A DNA stretch of 64,000 bases from Polluticaenibacter yanchengensis (GTDB lineage Bacteria; Bacteroidota; Bacteroidia; Chitinophagales; Chitinophagaceae). Made by a program: the position numbers and the translations under genes. The notes under the pieces are model-generated. The model saw nothing but the letters and a program-made list of their open reading frames with translations. It searched no databases and had not been told where the DNA came from. Shown one piece after another: positions 54,690 through 62,368 of this stretch (within the stretch, counting starts at the first letter, position 1; each line of letters opens with the position of its first letter). The stretch lies in NCBI GenBank assembly GCA_027854065.1, contig JAQGEF010000004.1, forward strand, positions 209,340 to 273,339, written 5' to 3'.

Positions 54690-55794
54690 ACATATTTTAT
54701 TTCTCGTTAAAAAAGCGGCACAGTTTGATGTCCCGCTCTTTCAATATATCTGTTCACTGAATGACGAGGTAGCCTTTACTGTATTGTATATAGAAAACCC
54801 GTCAGAACTATCAAGCGATAAAGAATTGGGCACCATTTCCAAATGGGGTATTGATTTAGTCAATAATTATAACTGGCATTGTTTGGATAAACCGGGGACA
54901 TTGGAAATAGAGCAATTTGTAAAACAAGTGGCCCCGGACATTATTATTACAAATGGCTACCAGAACGTTTACAAGCCCTATATTGATGTTTTTAAGCGTT
55001 TGAATATTCCACTGGCTTTAAGGATAGACAGTGTATTATCTGGTAAATCCGGCTTAAGTAAACTGGCCAGGAAAATGACGATGGCATACCAATACCGTTA
55101 TTTCAAAACTTTGATGACAACGGGTAAAAAGGGGTTTGAATACCTGGATTATATTGGTATAAAAAAGCATCAGCAAAGCTGGTTTCCTTATTGTATAGAC
55201 AATGATTTTTTCGCCAGTCCTGCTTACAATAAAGAGTGGCTGGAAACGAATAAAATAGATACGGACAGTATTACGATTACGGGTGTCTGTAAATTTATTG
55301 AAAGGGAGAACCCTTTAGATCTGCTGAGGTCTTTTATAGCCATTAACCGTACAGATTTGCAGTTATTAATGGTAGGCGATGGGCACTTAAGAAATGAAAT
55401 GGAAGCATTGGCCGCTAAACATGCCCATTTAAAAATTATCTTCCCCGGATATGTCAATTACCGGGAGCTGCCGTTTGTTTATCGCATCTCTGATGTATTT
55501 GTGCACCCGGCAATAGATGAACCCTGGGGCGTGAGCGTGCAGGAAGCAATGGCCGGGGGATGTGCGGTTATTGCCAGTACCGGCGTGGGCAGCGGTTATG
55601 ATCTGATAGAGCCAAATAAGAATGGTTTTATTTATGAAGCGGGAAATGTGCCGGAACTCACTGAAAAGATAATTAAAACAATTGAACTGGATAAATCTTC
55701 TGTTCTGCTAACAAATAAAAAAATACTTGGCAGCTGGAGCTACGAAAAAGTGTGGCATTCCATTAAGATGACCTGCCATTCATTATTGAATTAG
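54676..55794 (+). CDS. Glycosyltransferase, GT4 family
   Basis: A 372-residue GT-B enzyme. HILFLVKKAAQFDVPLFQYI opens the acceptor side, with PDIIITNGYQNVYKPY near 92-107. The donor side has ITGVCKFIERENPLDLLRSF, LQLLMVGDGHLRNEME and EPWGVSVQEAMAGGCAVIAS near 279-298 (EX7E). It overlaps the previous gene by 14 bases and is followed by repeat R1-F. Confidence 0.89.
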   Translation: MRHCKHILFLVKKAAQFDVPLFQYICSLNDEVAFTVLYIENPSELSSDKELGTISKWGIDLVNNYNWHCLDKPGTLEIEQFVKQVAPDIIITNGYQNVYKPYIDVFKRLNIPLALRIDSVLSGKSGLSKLARKMTMAYQYRYFKTLMTTGKKGFEYLDYIGIKKHQQSWFPYCIDNDFFASPAYNKEWLETNKIDTDSITITGVCKFIERENPLDLLRSFIAINRTDLQLLMVGDGHLRNEMEALAAKHAHLKIIFPGYVNYRELPFVYRISDVFVHPAIDEPWGVSVQEAMAGGCAVIASTGVGSGYDLIEPNKNGFIYEAGNVPELTEKIIKTIELDKSSVLLTNKKILGSWSYEKVWHSIKMTCHSLLN

Positions 55795-55828
55795 ATAGTA
55801 ATGTTTCATTTGTTAAATAGAAAATCAA

Positions 55829-55983
55829 ATGATGAAGGGCTGCCGGATGCGTGGGCGGCGAGGCACGAGCCGGTGCGATACCCCGAAGCTGTAACAATAC
55901 GTATGGAACAAGCACGGAGCGCAGCGAACCCCAAAGCAGCCGGAACAAATTTTCAACAGGAATTACACTGCTAACAGCCCCAT
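55829..55983 (-). repeat. Interspersed repeat family R1, copy F
   Basis: On the minus strand: ATGGGGCTGTTAGC, a spacer, TTCCGGCTGCTTTGGGGTTC, GCTGCGCTCCGTGC, a longer loop with the palindrome ATACGTAT, GCACCGGCTCGTGCC, and an end with CCGGCAGCCC. Its outer end lies just 3 bases before the ATG at 55987, so the element makes up the whole 5' leader of that gene inside the operon. Confidence 0.76.
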
Positions 55984-55986
55984 CTA

Positions 55987-57099
55987 ATGAAAAAAATAGC
56001 ATTTATCACATTAAAGACTTTTTCCGGTGTAGGAGGTATTGAGCAGTTCAATAAATACGTAACAAAATGCCTGCAGGAGCTGGCTGATAGCCATCAATTC
56101 CAAGTAAAAGTATTCAGTGTTTATGACGATAAAGCGGACGCTGCCATTATAGATGCGAAACACTTTAAGGGATATAAACAAAGAAAGATTTTTGCGGTAC
56201 TTGATATCATCCGGCAGGTAAGGGGTTTTGATATTGTTATACTGGGACATGTATTGTTATGGCCCATCGGGGAGATCCTAAATCTTGTGAGCAAAAATAC
56301 CAAATGGTATTTTTTTGCGCATGGCATTGAAGTATGGAACGATATACCGGCAAGGCAGAGAAGTGCATTGCAGAAATGTACGGGTATATTAAGTGTGAGC
56401 CAATTTACAGCAGATGCGCTGATTAATAAACAGGAGGTTGACGCTAATAAGGTAACACTGTTTTACAATGCAGTGGATAAGGAGCGGCTGCAAAATGCTA
56501 ATGAAAACTTATTACAGGAGCTTAGAATTAAATATAATATTCGCACAGAAGAAACGGTATTTATAACGGTGTCGCGGATGAGTGAAAAGGAGCGTGGCAA
56601 GGGCTATCCATTAGTGATAAAAGCGATGGGCGAACTGGTGAAACAGGGTAAAGAGGTGAGACATCTTTTAATTGGTACGATAACTCCGGAAGAGAAAATT
56701 TATATCCACCGTTTAATTGAAGATAATCAACTGGCTGACCATATTATTCTAACCGGTTATGTAAGCGATGACAATCTACCTGCCTATTATGCATTGGCAG
56801 ATGTATTTGTAATGCCAAGTAAAAAAGAAGGTTTCGGCATTGTATATATTGAAGCGGCATGGTATGGCCTGCAGGTTATTGCAGGAAACGAGGATGGATC
56901 TAAAGAAGCTGTTTTAAACGGCAAAATGGGAATTCTGGTGAACCCGCATTTGCAGGAAGCAATTTATGACGCGATGCTCAGAAGTATTGGTTTTAAAAAG
57001 AACCTACAAAAGACAGATTACAACAGGCGCCTGATCGATGAACATTTCAGTTTGGAAAAAATGCGCCGGCGCCTGGAAGATTTAATTGAAAAAGTATAA
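55987..57099 (+). CDS. Glycosyltransferase, GT4 family
   Basis: A 370-residue GT-B enzyme. IAFITLKTFSGVGGIEQFNK has the GGI loop of the acceptor domain, with WYFFAHGIEVWNDIPARQRS near 107-126. The donor side shows VFITVSRMSEKERGKGYPLV, VRHLLIGTITPEEKIYIHRL and EGFGIVYIEAAWYGLQVIAG near 279-298 (EX7E). The leader is entirely repeat R1-F. The next gene begins 21 bases after its stop. Confidence 0.9.
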   Translation: MKKIAFITLKTFSGVGGIEQFNKYVTKCLQELADSHQFQVKVFSVYDDKADAAIIDAKHFKGYKQRKIFAVLDIIRQVRGFDIVILGHVLLWPIGEILNLVSKNTKWYFFAHGIEVWNDIPARQRSALQKCTGILSVSQFTADALINKQEVDANKVTLFYNAVDKERLQNANENLLQELRIKYNIRTEETVFITVSRMSEKERGKGYPLVIKAMGELVKQGKEVRHLLIGTITPEEKIYIHRLIEDNQLADHIILTGYVSDDNLPAYYALADVFVMPSKKEGFGIVYIEAAWYGLQVIAGNEDGSKEAVLNGKMGILVNPHLQEAIYDAMLRSIGFKKNLQKTDYNRRLIDEHFSLEKMRRRLEDLIEKV

Positions 57100-57120
57100 T
57101 ATAACGAAGCAGTCTATTCA

Positions 57121-60006
57121 ATGACATTTAAAATATTACATATTTCGCCCTATTATTTACCGGACACGAATTTTGGCGGGCCTACATTTTCGGTTTCTTC
57201 CCTTTGTGAAGCGTTGGTAAAAAGCGATGTTGAAGTCACCGTATTTACAGTAAGCTATCATAAAGAAGATGAACTGCCTAAAAAGGCAATCATCAACGGT
57301 GTGAATGTTGTTTATTTTAAAGGGGATTTCGGAACTCCCTGCCAATGGTCGCAACAACTGCTGGACGCCTTAAAAAAGGAAGCCGGCAATTATGATATTG
57401 TGCATTTGAATACCTGGTGGAATTTATTAATTTTTAAATCGCTGGCAATTGTTAAATCCCTGGATATACCAATCGTTATTTCTTTAAGGGGCATGCTGGG
57501 TCAATACAGTTTTACACATAGAAAAACATTATTGAAGAAAGTTTTCCAGGAACAATTTGGCAATAAACTGCTTAATAGCGCTACCATACTGGCAACAAGC
57601 AAACTGGAAGCTGATGAAGTGAATGAGCGCACCGGCAGGCCCTTAAAAGAGATTCCTGTATTGCCCAACCTGATCAATTTAAAAATAAGGCCCACCATGA
57701 CATTGGGCAATCAACCCGGATTTAAAATTGGATTTCTAAGCCGGCTGCACCATAAAAAAGGGATTGATAATTTGCTTCAGGCCATTCCAGGATGTCCGCA
57801 TGTGGATGAAGTGATTATAGGTGGGGATGGCGATGAAATATATGTGAACAGTTTAAAGGATGAAGTGAACAGGCTGGGCATTGCCCATAAAGTAAATTTT
57901 GTGGGCTGGATATCTGATGACATGAAAACGGACTTCTTCCAAACCTTTGATATTTTTGTATTGCCGTCTTATCATGAAAACTTTGCGAATGTGGTGGCGG
58001 AAGCCTGGGGTGCCGGTAAACCTACCATTATTACACCGGAAGTGGGTTTAAGTAACTTTGTGGAACAATACGATGTAGGCTGGTTATGCGAAGCAACCCC
58101 GGAGAGTACCGCAGCTGTCATTAACCAGGCGTTTAATGAAAAGCATCTCTGGGAAAGAAAGGCGGCGAATGCTCAACAACTGGCAGCGGATAAATTCACA
58201 AACGACCGTATTATAAACGACTATATGCAGCTATATAAAAAGATAGCAAATTCTAAAAGAACGAATATTGTATTGGGCATTAACGCGTACCATGCTGATG
58301 CGTCGGCGGCAATTTATAAAAATGGGGAACTGCTAGCGGCGGTTGAGGAAGAAAGGTTTACGCGTGTAAAGCACTTTGCAGGATTTCCTAAATTAGCAAT
58401 AGACTTTTGCTTAAAAGAAGCGGGCGTCAATATTAACCAGGTAGATGCTGTTACCTTTGGCAGGGACCCGCAGGCAAAGTTTGCGAACAAACTAAAGTTT
58501 GCACTGGCTAAACCTAAAGCATTGCAATATGCTATTAAGGGCAGGTTAAGCAATGCGCAAAAATCACAAAATGTTACGGATGATCTCAGGCATCATTTCC
58601 CGGAATCGGCAGATACGCTTAAGCATAAAATCCATTTTATAGAGCATCACCGCAGTCACCTGGCATCGGCTTATTTCGCGTCTCCTTTCAGACATGCGGC
58701 GTTGTTGTCTGTTGATGGTTCCGGCGATTTTACGACCACCATGTTGGGAGTGGGCAAAGACCTGGATATTTCTGTGATTGACGATATTGACTTCCCGCAT
58801 TCCATTGGTATTTTTTATAGCGCATTTACACAGTTACTCGGTTTTCCTCATTATGGCGATGAGTATAAAGTGATGGGCCTGGCACCATACGGAAAGCCGG
58901 TGTATAACCGGGAAGTTGAACAGGTGATCCAAATATTGCCTGACGGAAAATTCAAATTAAACTTAGAATATTTTCGTGCGCCGGAGAAAGGATATGTGCA
59001 TTATAATGAAGATCATGTTCCTGTTATTCCTGTTTTATACAGCCGTTTATTAGAAGAAAAGTTCGGTGTGGCCAGGAAAAAGGAAGAGCCGCTTACGGAA
59101 CATCATAAAAACCTGGCAGCGTCTGTACAGGCGGTTACTGAAAAAGTGATTTTCCATTTACTGAATCACCTGCATCAACTAACCGGTTTAACGGAAGTGT
59201 GCATTGCCGGAGGTGTGGCGCAGAACTCTGTTGCCAATGGTAAAATCTATGCGAACACGCCTTTCAAAAAGGTTTATATACCGCCCGCCGGCCATGATGC
59301 CGGCTTGTCTATGGGCAGTGCTTTATATTACCAGCATCATATTTTAAAGCAGGAACGTTCCCTTAAAATCGCATCTCCTTACACCGGTACCTATTTCAGC
59401 AATGCTGAAATAGCGACCGTCATAAAAGCCAATCGTCTTTCGTTTAACCTTTACAGTAAACCGGAACTGTATGAAGCTGTCGCTAATTGTATAACGGATG
59501 GTGGTGTTGTAGGATGGTTCAGCGGAAAAAGTGAGTTCGGTCCCCGTGCATTGGGCAACCGTTCCATATTAGCAGACCCTCGCAGGGCTGATGCAAAGGA
59601 TATTATTAATAGTAAAATAAAACGGCGCGAAAGTTTTAGACCTTTTGCACCATCGATACTCCAGGAGCATGTGACCGAATACTTTGAACAAACAGCTGAT
59701 GTGCCTTATATGGAAAAAGTATTTGTTATAAAAGCAGATAAACGCGCGCTGATACCGGCTGTAACGCATGCCGACGGTACAGGCCGTTTACAAACGGTGA
59801 CTAAGGATATCAACGAAAACTATTATAACCTGATTGAAACATTGTTTAAAAAAACGGGGGTCCCTGTTATTTTAAATACTTCATTTAATGAGAACGAACC
59901 CATCGTCAATACACCGCAGCAGGCCATTGATTGTTTTTTAAGGACGAGTATGGACATGCTGGTGCTGGAAGATTTTGTTATTACAAGAAAGGACATCCAT
60001 TCATGA
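57121..60006 (+). CDS. Glycosyltransferase (GT4) fused to a NodU/CmcH-type carbamoyltransferase
   Basis: A 961-residue two-enzyme protein. Residues 1-378 form a complete GT4 transferase: ILHISPYYLPDTNFGGPTFS, IGFLSRLHHKKGIDNLLQAI, and EX7E in ENFANVVAEAWGAGKPTIIT. Residues ~382-961 form a full carbamoyltransferase: IVLGINAYHADASAAIYKNG, the HxxxH motif in EHHRSHLASAY, GGVAQNSVANG, and WFSGKSEFGPRALGNRSILA in the C-terminal domain. Such enzymes move carbamoyl from carbamoyl phosphate, via carbamoyl-AMP, to a sugar hydroxyl. The reading frame crosses the joint without a stop, and no ATG lies at the junction. The fusion suggests that the sugar added is carbamoylated by the same protein. Confidence 0.92.
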   Translation: MTFKILHISPYYLPDTNFGGPTFSVSSLCEALVKSDVEVTVFTVSYHKEDELPKKAIINGVNVVYFKGDFGTPCQWSQQLLDALKKEAGNYDIVHLNTWWNLLIFKSLAIVKSLDIPIVISLRGMLGQYSFTHRKTLLKKVFQEQFGNKLLNSATILATSKLEADEVNERTGRPLKEIPVLPNLINLKIRPTMTLGNQPGFKIGFLSRLHHKKGIDNLLQAIPGCPHVDEVIIGGDGDEIYVNSLKDEVNRLGIAHKVNFVGWISDDMKTDFFQTFDIFVLPSYHENFANVVAEAWGAGKPTIITPEVGLSNFVEQYDVGWLCEATPESTAAVINQAFNEKHLWERKAANAQQLAADKFTNDRIINDYMQLYKKIANSKRTNIVLGINAYHADASAAIYKNGELLAAVEEERFTRVKHFAGFPKLAIDFCLKEAGVNINQVDAVTFGRDPQAKFANKLKFALAKPKALQYAIKGRLSNAQKSQNVTDDLRHHFPESADTLKHKIHFIEHHRSHLASAYFASPFRHAALLSVDGSGDFTTTMLGVGKDLDISVIDDIDFPHSIGIFYSAFTQLLGFPHYGDEYKVMGLAPYGKPVYNREVEQVIQILPDGKFKLNLEYFRAPEKGYVHYNEDHVPVIPVLYSRLLEEKFGVARKKEEPLTEHHKNLAASVQAVTEKVIFHLLNHLHQLTGLTEVCIAGGVAQNSVANGKIYANTPFKKVYIPPAGHDAGLSMGSALYYQHHILKQERSLKIASPYTGTYFSNAEIATVIKANRLSFNLYSKPELYEAVANCITDGGVVGWFSGKSEFGPRALGNRSILADPRRADAKDIINSKIKRRESFRPFAPSILQEHVTEYFEQTADVPYMEKVFVIKADKRALIPAVTHADGTGRLQTVTKDINENYYNLIETLFKKTGVPVILNTSFNENEPIVNTPQQAIDCFLRTSMDMLVLEDFVITRKDIHS

Positions 60007-60749
60007 AAATATCTGTTATAACCACCAGTTTTAATAGTGCGGGCACCATCAGGGATACCCTGGATAGCGTAGCCATGCAAACCTATCCGGATATTGAGCA
60101 TATCATTATAGATAATCAATCTACGGATGATACCCTGGCCATTGTTGCTGCTTACCCGCATATTGCTAAGGTGGTGAGTGAAAAAGATAACGGTATTTAT
60201 TATGGCATGAACAAAGGCCTGGAACTGGCGACGGGTGATATTGTTTGTTTCTTAAACTCCGACGACTGGTATGCGCATAAAAACGTTTTACAAACAGTGG
60301 CAGAAGCATTCTTGAAACTGGGAACAGACGTTGTTTACGGCGATTTACAATACGTGGACAAAATAAAAACGGGTAAAATAAAAAGAACCTGGCGCTCGGG
60401 AAAATTCAATCCTAAAAAAATGTTCTATGGATGGATGCCTCCGCATCCCGCTTTTTTTGCGCTTAAAAAAGTGTACGATAAAACCGGGGGTTATAATACG
60501 GGTTTCAGGAGTGCTGCCGATTACGAAATCATGTTGCGGATCTTGATCCTGCATCAATTCAGCGCCGGGTATGTTCCTGATATTTTGGTGAAAATGCGTG
60601 CTGGCGGTTACTCTAATGCTACTATCAATAACCGGGTGAAAGCGAATAATGAAGATGCCCGCGCATGGGCTGTTAACGGGTTAAAGCCTCATTTTTTATT
60701 CCGGTATTTAAAACCTTTGCGTAAAATTCCACAGTTTATATTCAGGTAA
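60003..60749 (+). CDS. Glycosyltransferase, GT2 family (WcaA-like)
   Basis: A 248-residue GT-A enzyme. ISVITTSFNSAGTIRDTLDS and EHIIIDNQSTDDTLAIV open it, with VSEKDNGIYYGMNKGLELAT and the metal site VCFLNSDDWYAHKN near 80-93. This is the WcaA-like branch common in colanic-acid and O-antigen loci. The ATG at 60003 overlaps the fusion gene's stop (ATGA). An open frame continues upstream into that gene and was not used. It is the last gene of the polysaccharide operon; repeat R2 copy 2 starts 7 bases after its stop. Confidence 0.92.
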   Translation: MKISVITTSFNSAGTIRDTLDSVAMQTYPDIEHIIIDNQSTDDTLAIVAAYPHIAKVVSEKDNGIYYGMNKGLELATGDIVCFLNSDDWYAHKNVLQTVAEAFLKLGTDVVYGDLQYVDKIKTGKIKRTWRSGKFNPKKMFYGWMPPHPAFFALKKVYDKTGGYNTGFRSAADYEIMLRILILHQFSAGYVPDILVKMRAGGYSNATINNRVKANNEDARAWAVNGLKPHFLFRYLKPLRKIPQFIFR

Positions 60750-60755
60750 TTTTAT

Positions 60756-60954
60756 TTGGGCGTGTCCCTTTGCTGTTTGTGCGAGCTTTATAGTTTTTAT
60801 ACCAATCGGTATCTTTTCAAATTCAGGCAAAGGGCTGGGCTATACGTTATACTCCTGCGGCGCGATTGTTTTAGTAGAATGGTCGCGTTGCTTTTATTAG
60901 CAGTTATCCTGGCGCGCCGCCGGTGTATTTTACTGCTATCCCTCACGCTTCCAT
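60756..60954 (+). repeat. Interspersed repeat family R2, copy 2
   Basis: ~199 bases starting TTGGGCG. Stems: CCCTTTGC (60766-60773) with GCAAAGGG (60827-60834), enclosing the hairpin ATACC/GGTAT (60799-60803, 60808-60812). Then GGGCTGGGCTAT, TACTCCTGCGGCGCG, a hairpin CGCGA/TCGCG, GCGCGCCGCCGG and CTATCCCTCACGCTTCCAT. The matching stem in copy 1 is CCCCCGGC/GCCGGGGG: different bases, same pairing. It opens the 568-base gap after the glycan operon. Between it and the terminator at 61171 the DNA is AT-rich with no gene seen. Confidence 0.78.
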
Positions 60955-61170
60955 AAAGCCGGTTTTCTTTAGTATTCTTTGCCTGCTGCAGATGGTCGAC
61001 TTCACGAAATACAACATATATATACATAATTGATTATTTTTGACCTTATCACCGACTATCACTTTCAGAAACTTGCCAGTAATAGTATTATATAAGCTTC
61101 TTCCTACAACTCACAACATTTTAGTACATGATATTCCTGCCAGGAAAGCAGAAAGCTTTATGTTTCTTCA

Positions 61171-61212
61171 TAAAAAACTCCGTTTGCACTTTATAACAAA
61201 CGGAGTTTTTTA
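61171..61212. terminator. Strong bidirectional terminator
   Basis: TAAAAAACTCCGTTTG (61171-61186) pairs perfectly with 61197-61212, with a 10-base loop and T-runs in both directions. It lies between the end of the polysaccharide operon and the stop of the minus-strand gene at 61318, and can end both. Confidence 0.88.
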
Positions 61213-61298
61213 TATCTCTTTACTTTGCTAATTTAGATAAATGCAAATCAGAGCATTAATCAATAAAAATCACAAGTTTATTTTGTAAGACTTGCGAT
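61189..61298. repeat. Duplicated 3' flank, unit 1
   Basis: The 3' flank of the minus-strand gene 61318-62022. It shares with 62251-62345, in the same order, CTTTATAACAAAC, TATATCTC, AATTTAGAT, TTAAT plus AATAAAAATCA, and ACTTG plus GAT. The gap between matching blocks is longer here. Upstream, the terminator arm AAAACTCC also has a partner (AAAATTCC) near 62237. Confidence 0.65.
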
Positions 61299-61317
61299 TA
61301 TATGTGAGTTCTATTCT

Positions 61318-62022
61318 TTAATACTTGATATATCGATCCTTATTATATGGATAAAACTTTTCTTTTGCATTATCAATTATATAAATTATATCGAATGGTA
61401 TAAATTTAGCCATATCAAGCTCACTTAGTATAAACCACAAATCATAATGTTTGTTATCCTTTACTACATCTGGTGTATAATAAATATGGAAAGCATATTC
61501 TATAGCTAATTTCCACTCTCCTGCTACTTTTTTACGTATAAGTTCTCCTATATAAATAGATAGATATTCATTTAAAAATTTAGGCAACTTCCTACTCTTT
61601 ATTTTGCTATCGATTACAGAAGATAATTCTTTTAAATATACGGAATCATCATTCACCTCTACTTTAAAGTTTAGTAACTCAGATAGCTTTGTACAATAAT
61701 AGAATATTGATGTGTCTATATGTTCTATACGCTCTTTCTCCTTTTCCCAAAAAGATCCTGTACCTTTTACAGGATATTTCCTCGATGCAATCATTGCATG
61801 CATCGAGGAAATATCGTTAAAGAATATTCCCTCCGGGCCTCCCAAAACAGGAGGACTAAGAATAGCTGTACCATCCTTAAAAATGGTAACAAACACAGCA
61901 TTATAATCGTTAACATAAAAAGTATCAACAATTCCCTGTTTTTCCTCTGCTATTTTGTTCAGCTCTTCCAAAAGAAGAACTTTATATGGCAAAGATTTCG
62001 TTTTAATATCAGTAGACATCAT
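61318..62022 (-). CDS. Hypothetical protein, candidate immunity gene of the Rhs locus
   Basis: A 234-residue soluble protein without signal peptide. N-terminal half beta-rich (VDTFYVNDYNAVFVTIFKDG), then a helical part with TSIFYYCTKLSELLNFKVEV and YLSIYIGELIRKKVAGEWKL, the last of which recalls C-terminal parts of some immunity or DUF3806-like proteins. I do not recognise the family for certain. It is very AT-rich, follows the Rhs gene and its lipoprotein on the same strand, and shares a duplicated 3' flank with that lipoprotein gene. This context suggests an orphan immunity gene from an earlier cassette. A 17-base perfect inverted repeat lies inside the coding region (61773-61815). The start may be either of two adjacent ATGs. 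Confidence 0.65.
   Translation of the reverse strand: MMSTDIKTKSLPYKVLLLEELNKIAEEKQGIVDTFYVNDYNAVFVTIFKDGTAILSPPVLGGPEGIFFNDISSMHAMIASRKYPVKGTGSFWEKEKERIEHIDTSIFYYCTKLSELLNFKVEVNDDSVYLKELSSVIDSKIKSRKLPKFLNEYLSIYIGELIRKKVAGEWKLAIEYAFHIYYTPDVVKDNKHYDLWFILSELDMAKFIPFDIIYIIDNAKEKFYPYNKDRYIKY
61755..61815 (-). other. Nested inverted repeats inside a coding region
   Basis: GATATTTCCTCGATGCA (61773-61789) pairs perfectly with 61799-61815 over 17 bases with a 9-base loop. A second stem, ATCCTGT (61755-61761) with ACAGGAT (61769-61775), overlaps the first by 3 bases, so only one can form fully. The segment encodes DISSMHAMIASRKYP in the gene on the minus strand. Confidence 0.8.
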
Positions 62023-62080
62023 CTTCTCTTTTTATCGTTGCAATATCATTCAGGTTTTGTAATTGCCTTTTATTCTAAAA

Positions 62081-62158
62081 CTAAACTATTGTACGACCTT
62101 CTGCATTCATGGTAGTGAATTTTACGCCTTTACTACCTTGAAATATCTTAGCAATATT
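62081..62158 (-). pseudogene. Possible remnant of a displaced Rhs toxin C-terminus
   Basis: A 25-codon open stretch between two stops on the minus strand, ending NAEGRTIV, directly upstream of the candidate immunity gene at 61318-62022. It has no start codon of its own at its left end. Its position (before an immunity gene, after the previous cassette) is where truncated toxin ends are left behind in Rhs loci. The stretch is short and the reading is speculative. The remainder of the 346-base gap 62023-62368 holds the duplicated 3' flank and AT-rich DNA. Confidence 0.3.
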
Positions 62159-62250
62159 CTAAAATATCTAAGTTAAATGAAACCTCTGCTTCATAAGGAA
62201 AAAGTAGGCTTTATACCTCTCCATACTCATTTCACAAAAATTCCAGATTC

Positions 62251-62345
62251 CCTTTATAACAAACAAATTTTTATATATCTCGTTGCTTTAACAATTTAGA
62301 TTCTTAATAAATAAAAATCATAAGTCTTATGTAGTAAACTTGAGA
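62251..62345. repeat. Duplicated 3' flank, unit 2
   Basis: The 3' flank of the minus-strand lipoprotein gene 62369-62830, matching unit 1 at 61189-61298. Here the terminator stem has decayed: GGAG became AA and the other arm diverged. Confidence 0.65.
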
Positions 62346-62368
62346 TATCAATATTAAGAGAGAGCATA

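Noticed and set aside
59931-60002. Upstream extension of the last GT2 gene
   Set aside because: The extension lies within the fusion gene in another frame; the ATGA overlap at 60003 gives a normal GT2 N-terminus.
34925-60749. Secondary-metabolite cluster because of the carbamoyltransferase
   Set aside because: No biosynthetic core enzyme (PKS, NRPS, cyclase) is present, while the export and glycosyltransferase genes fit a surface glycan.
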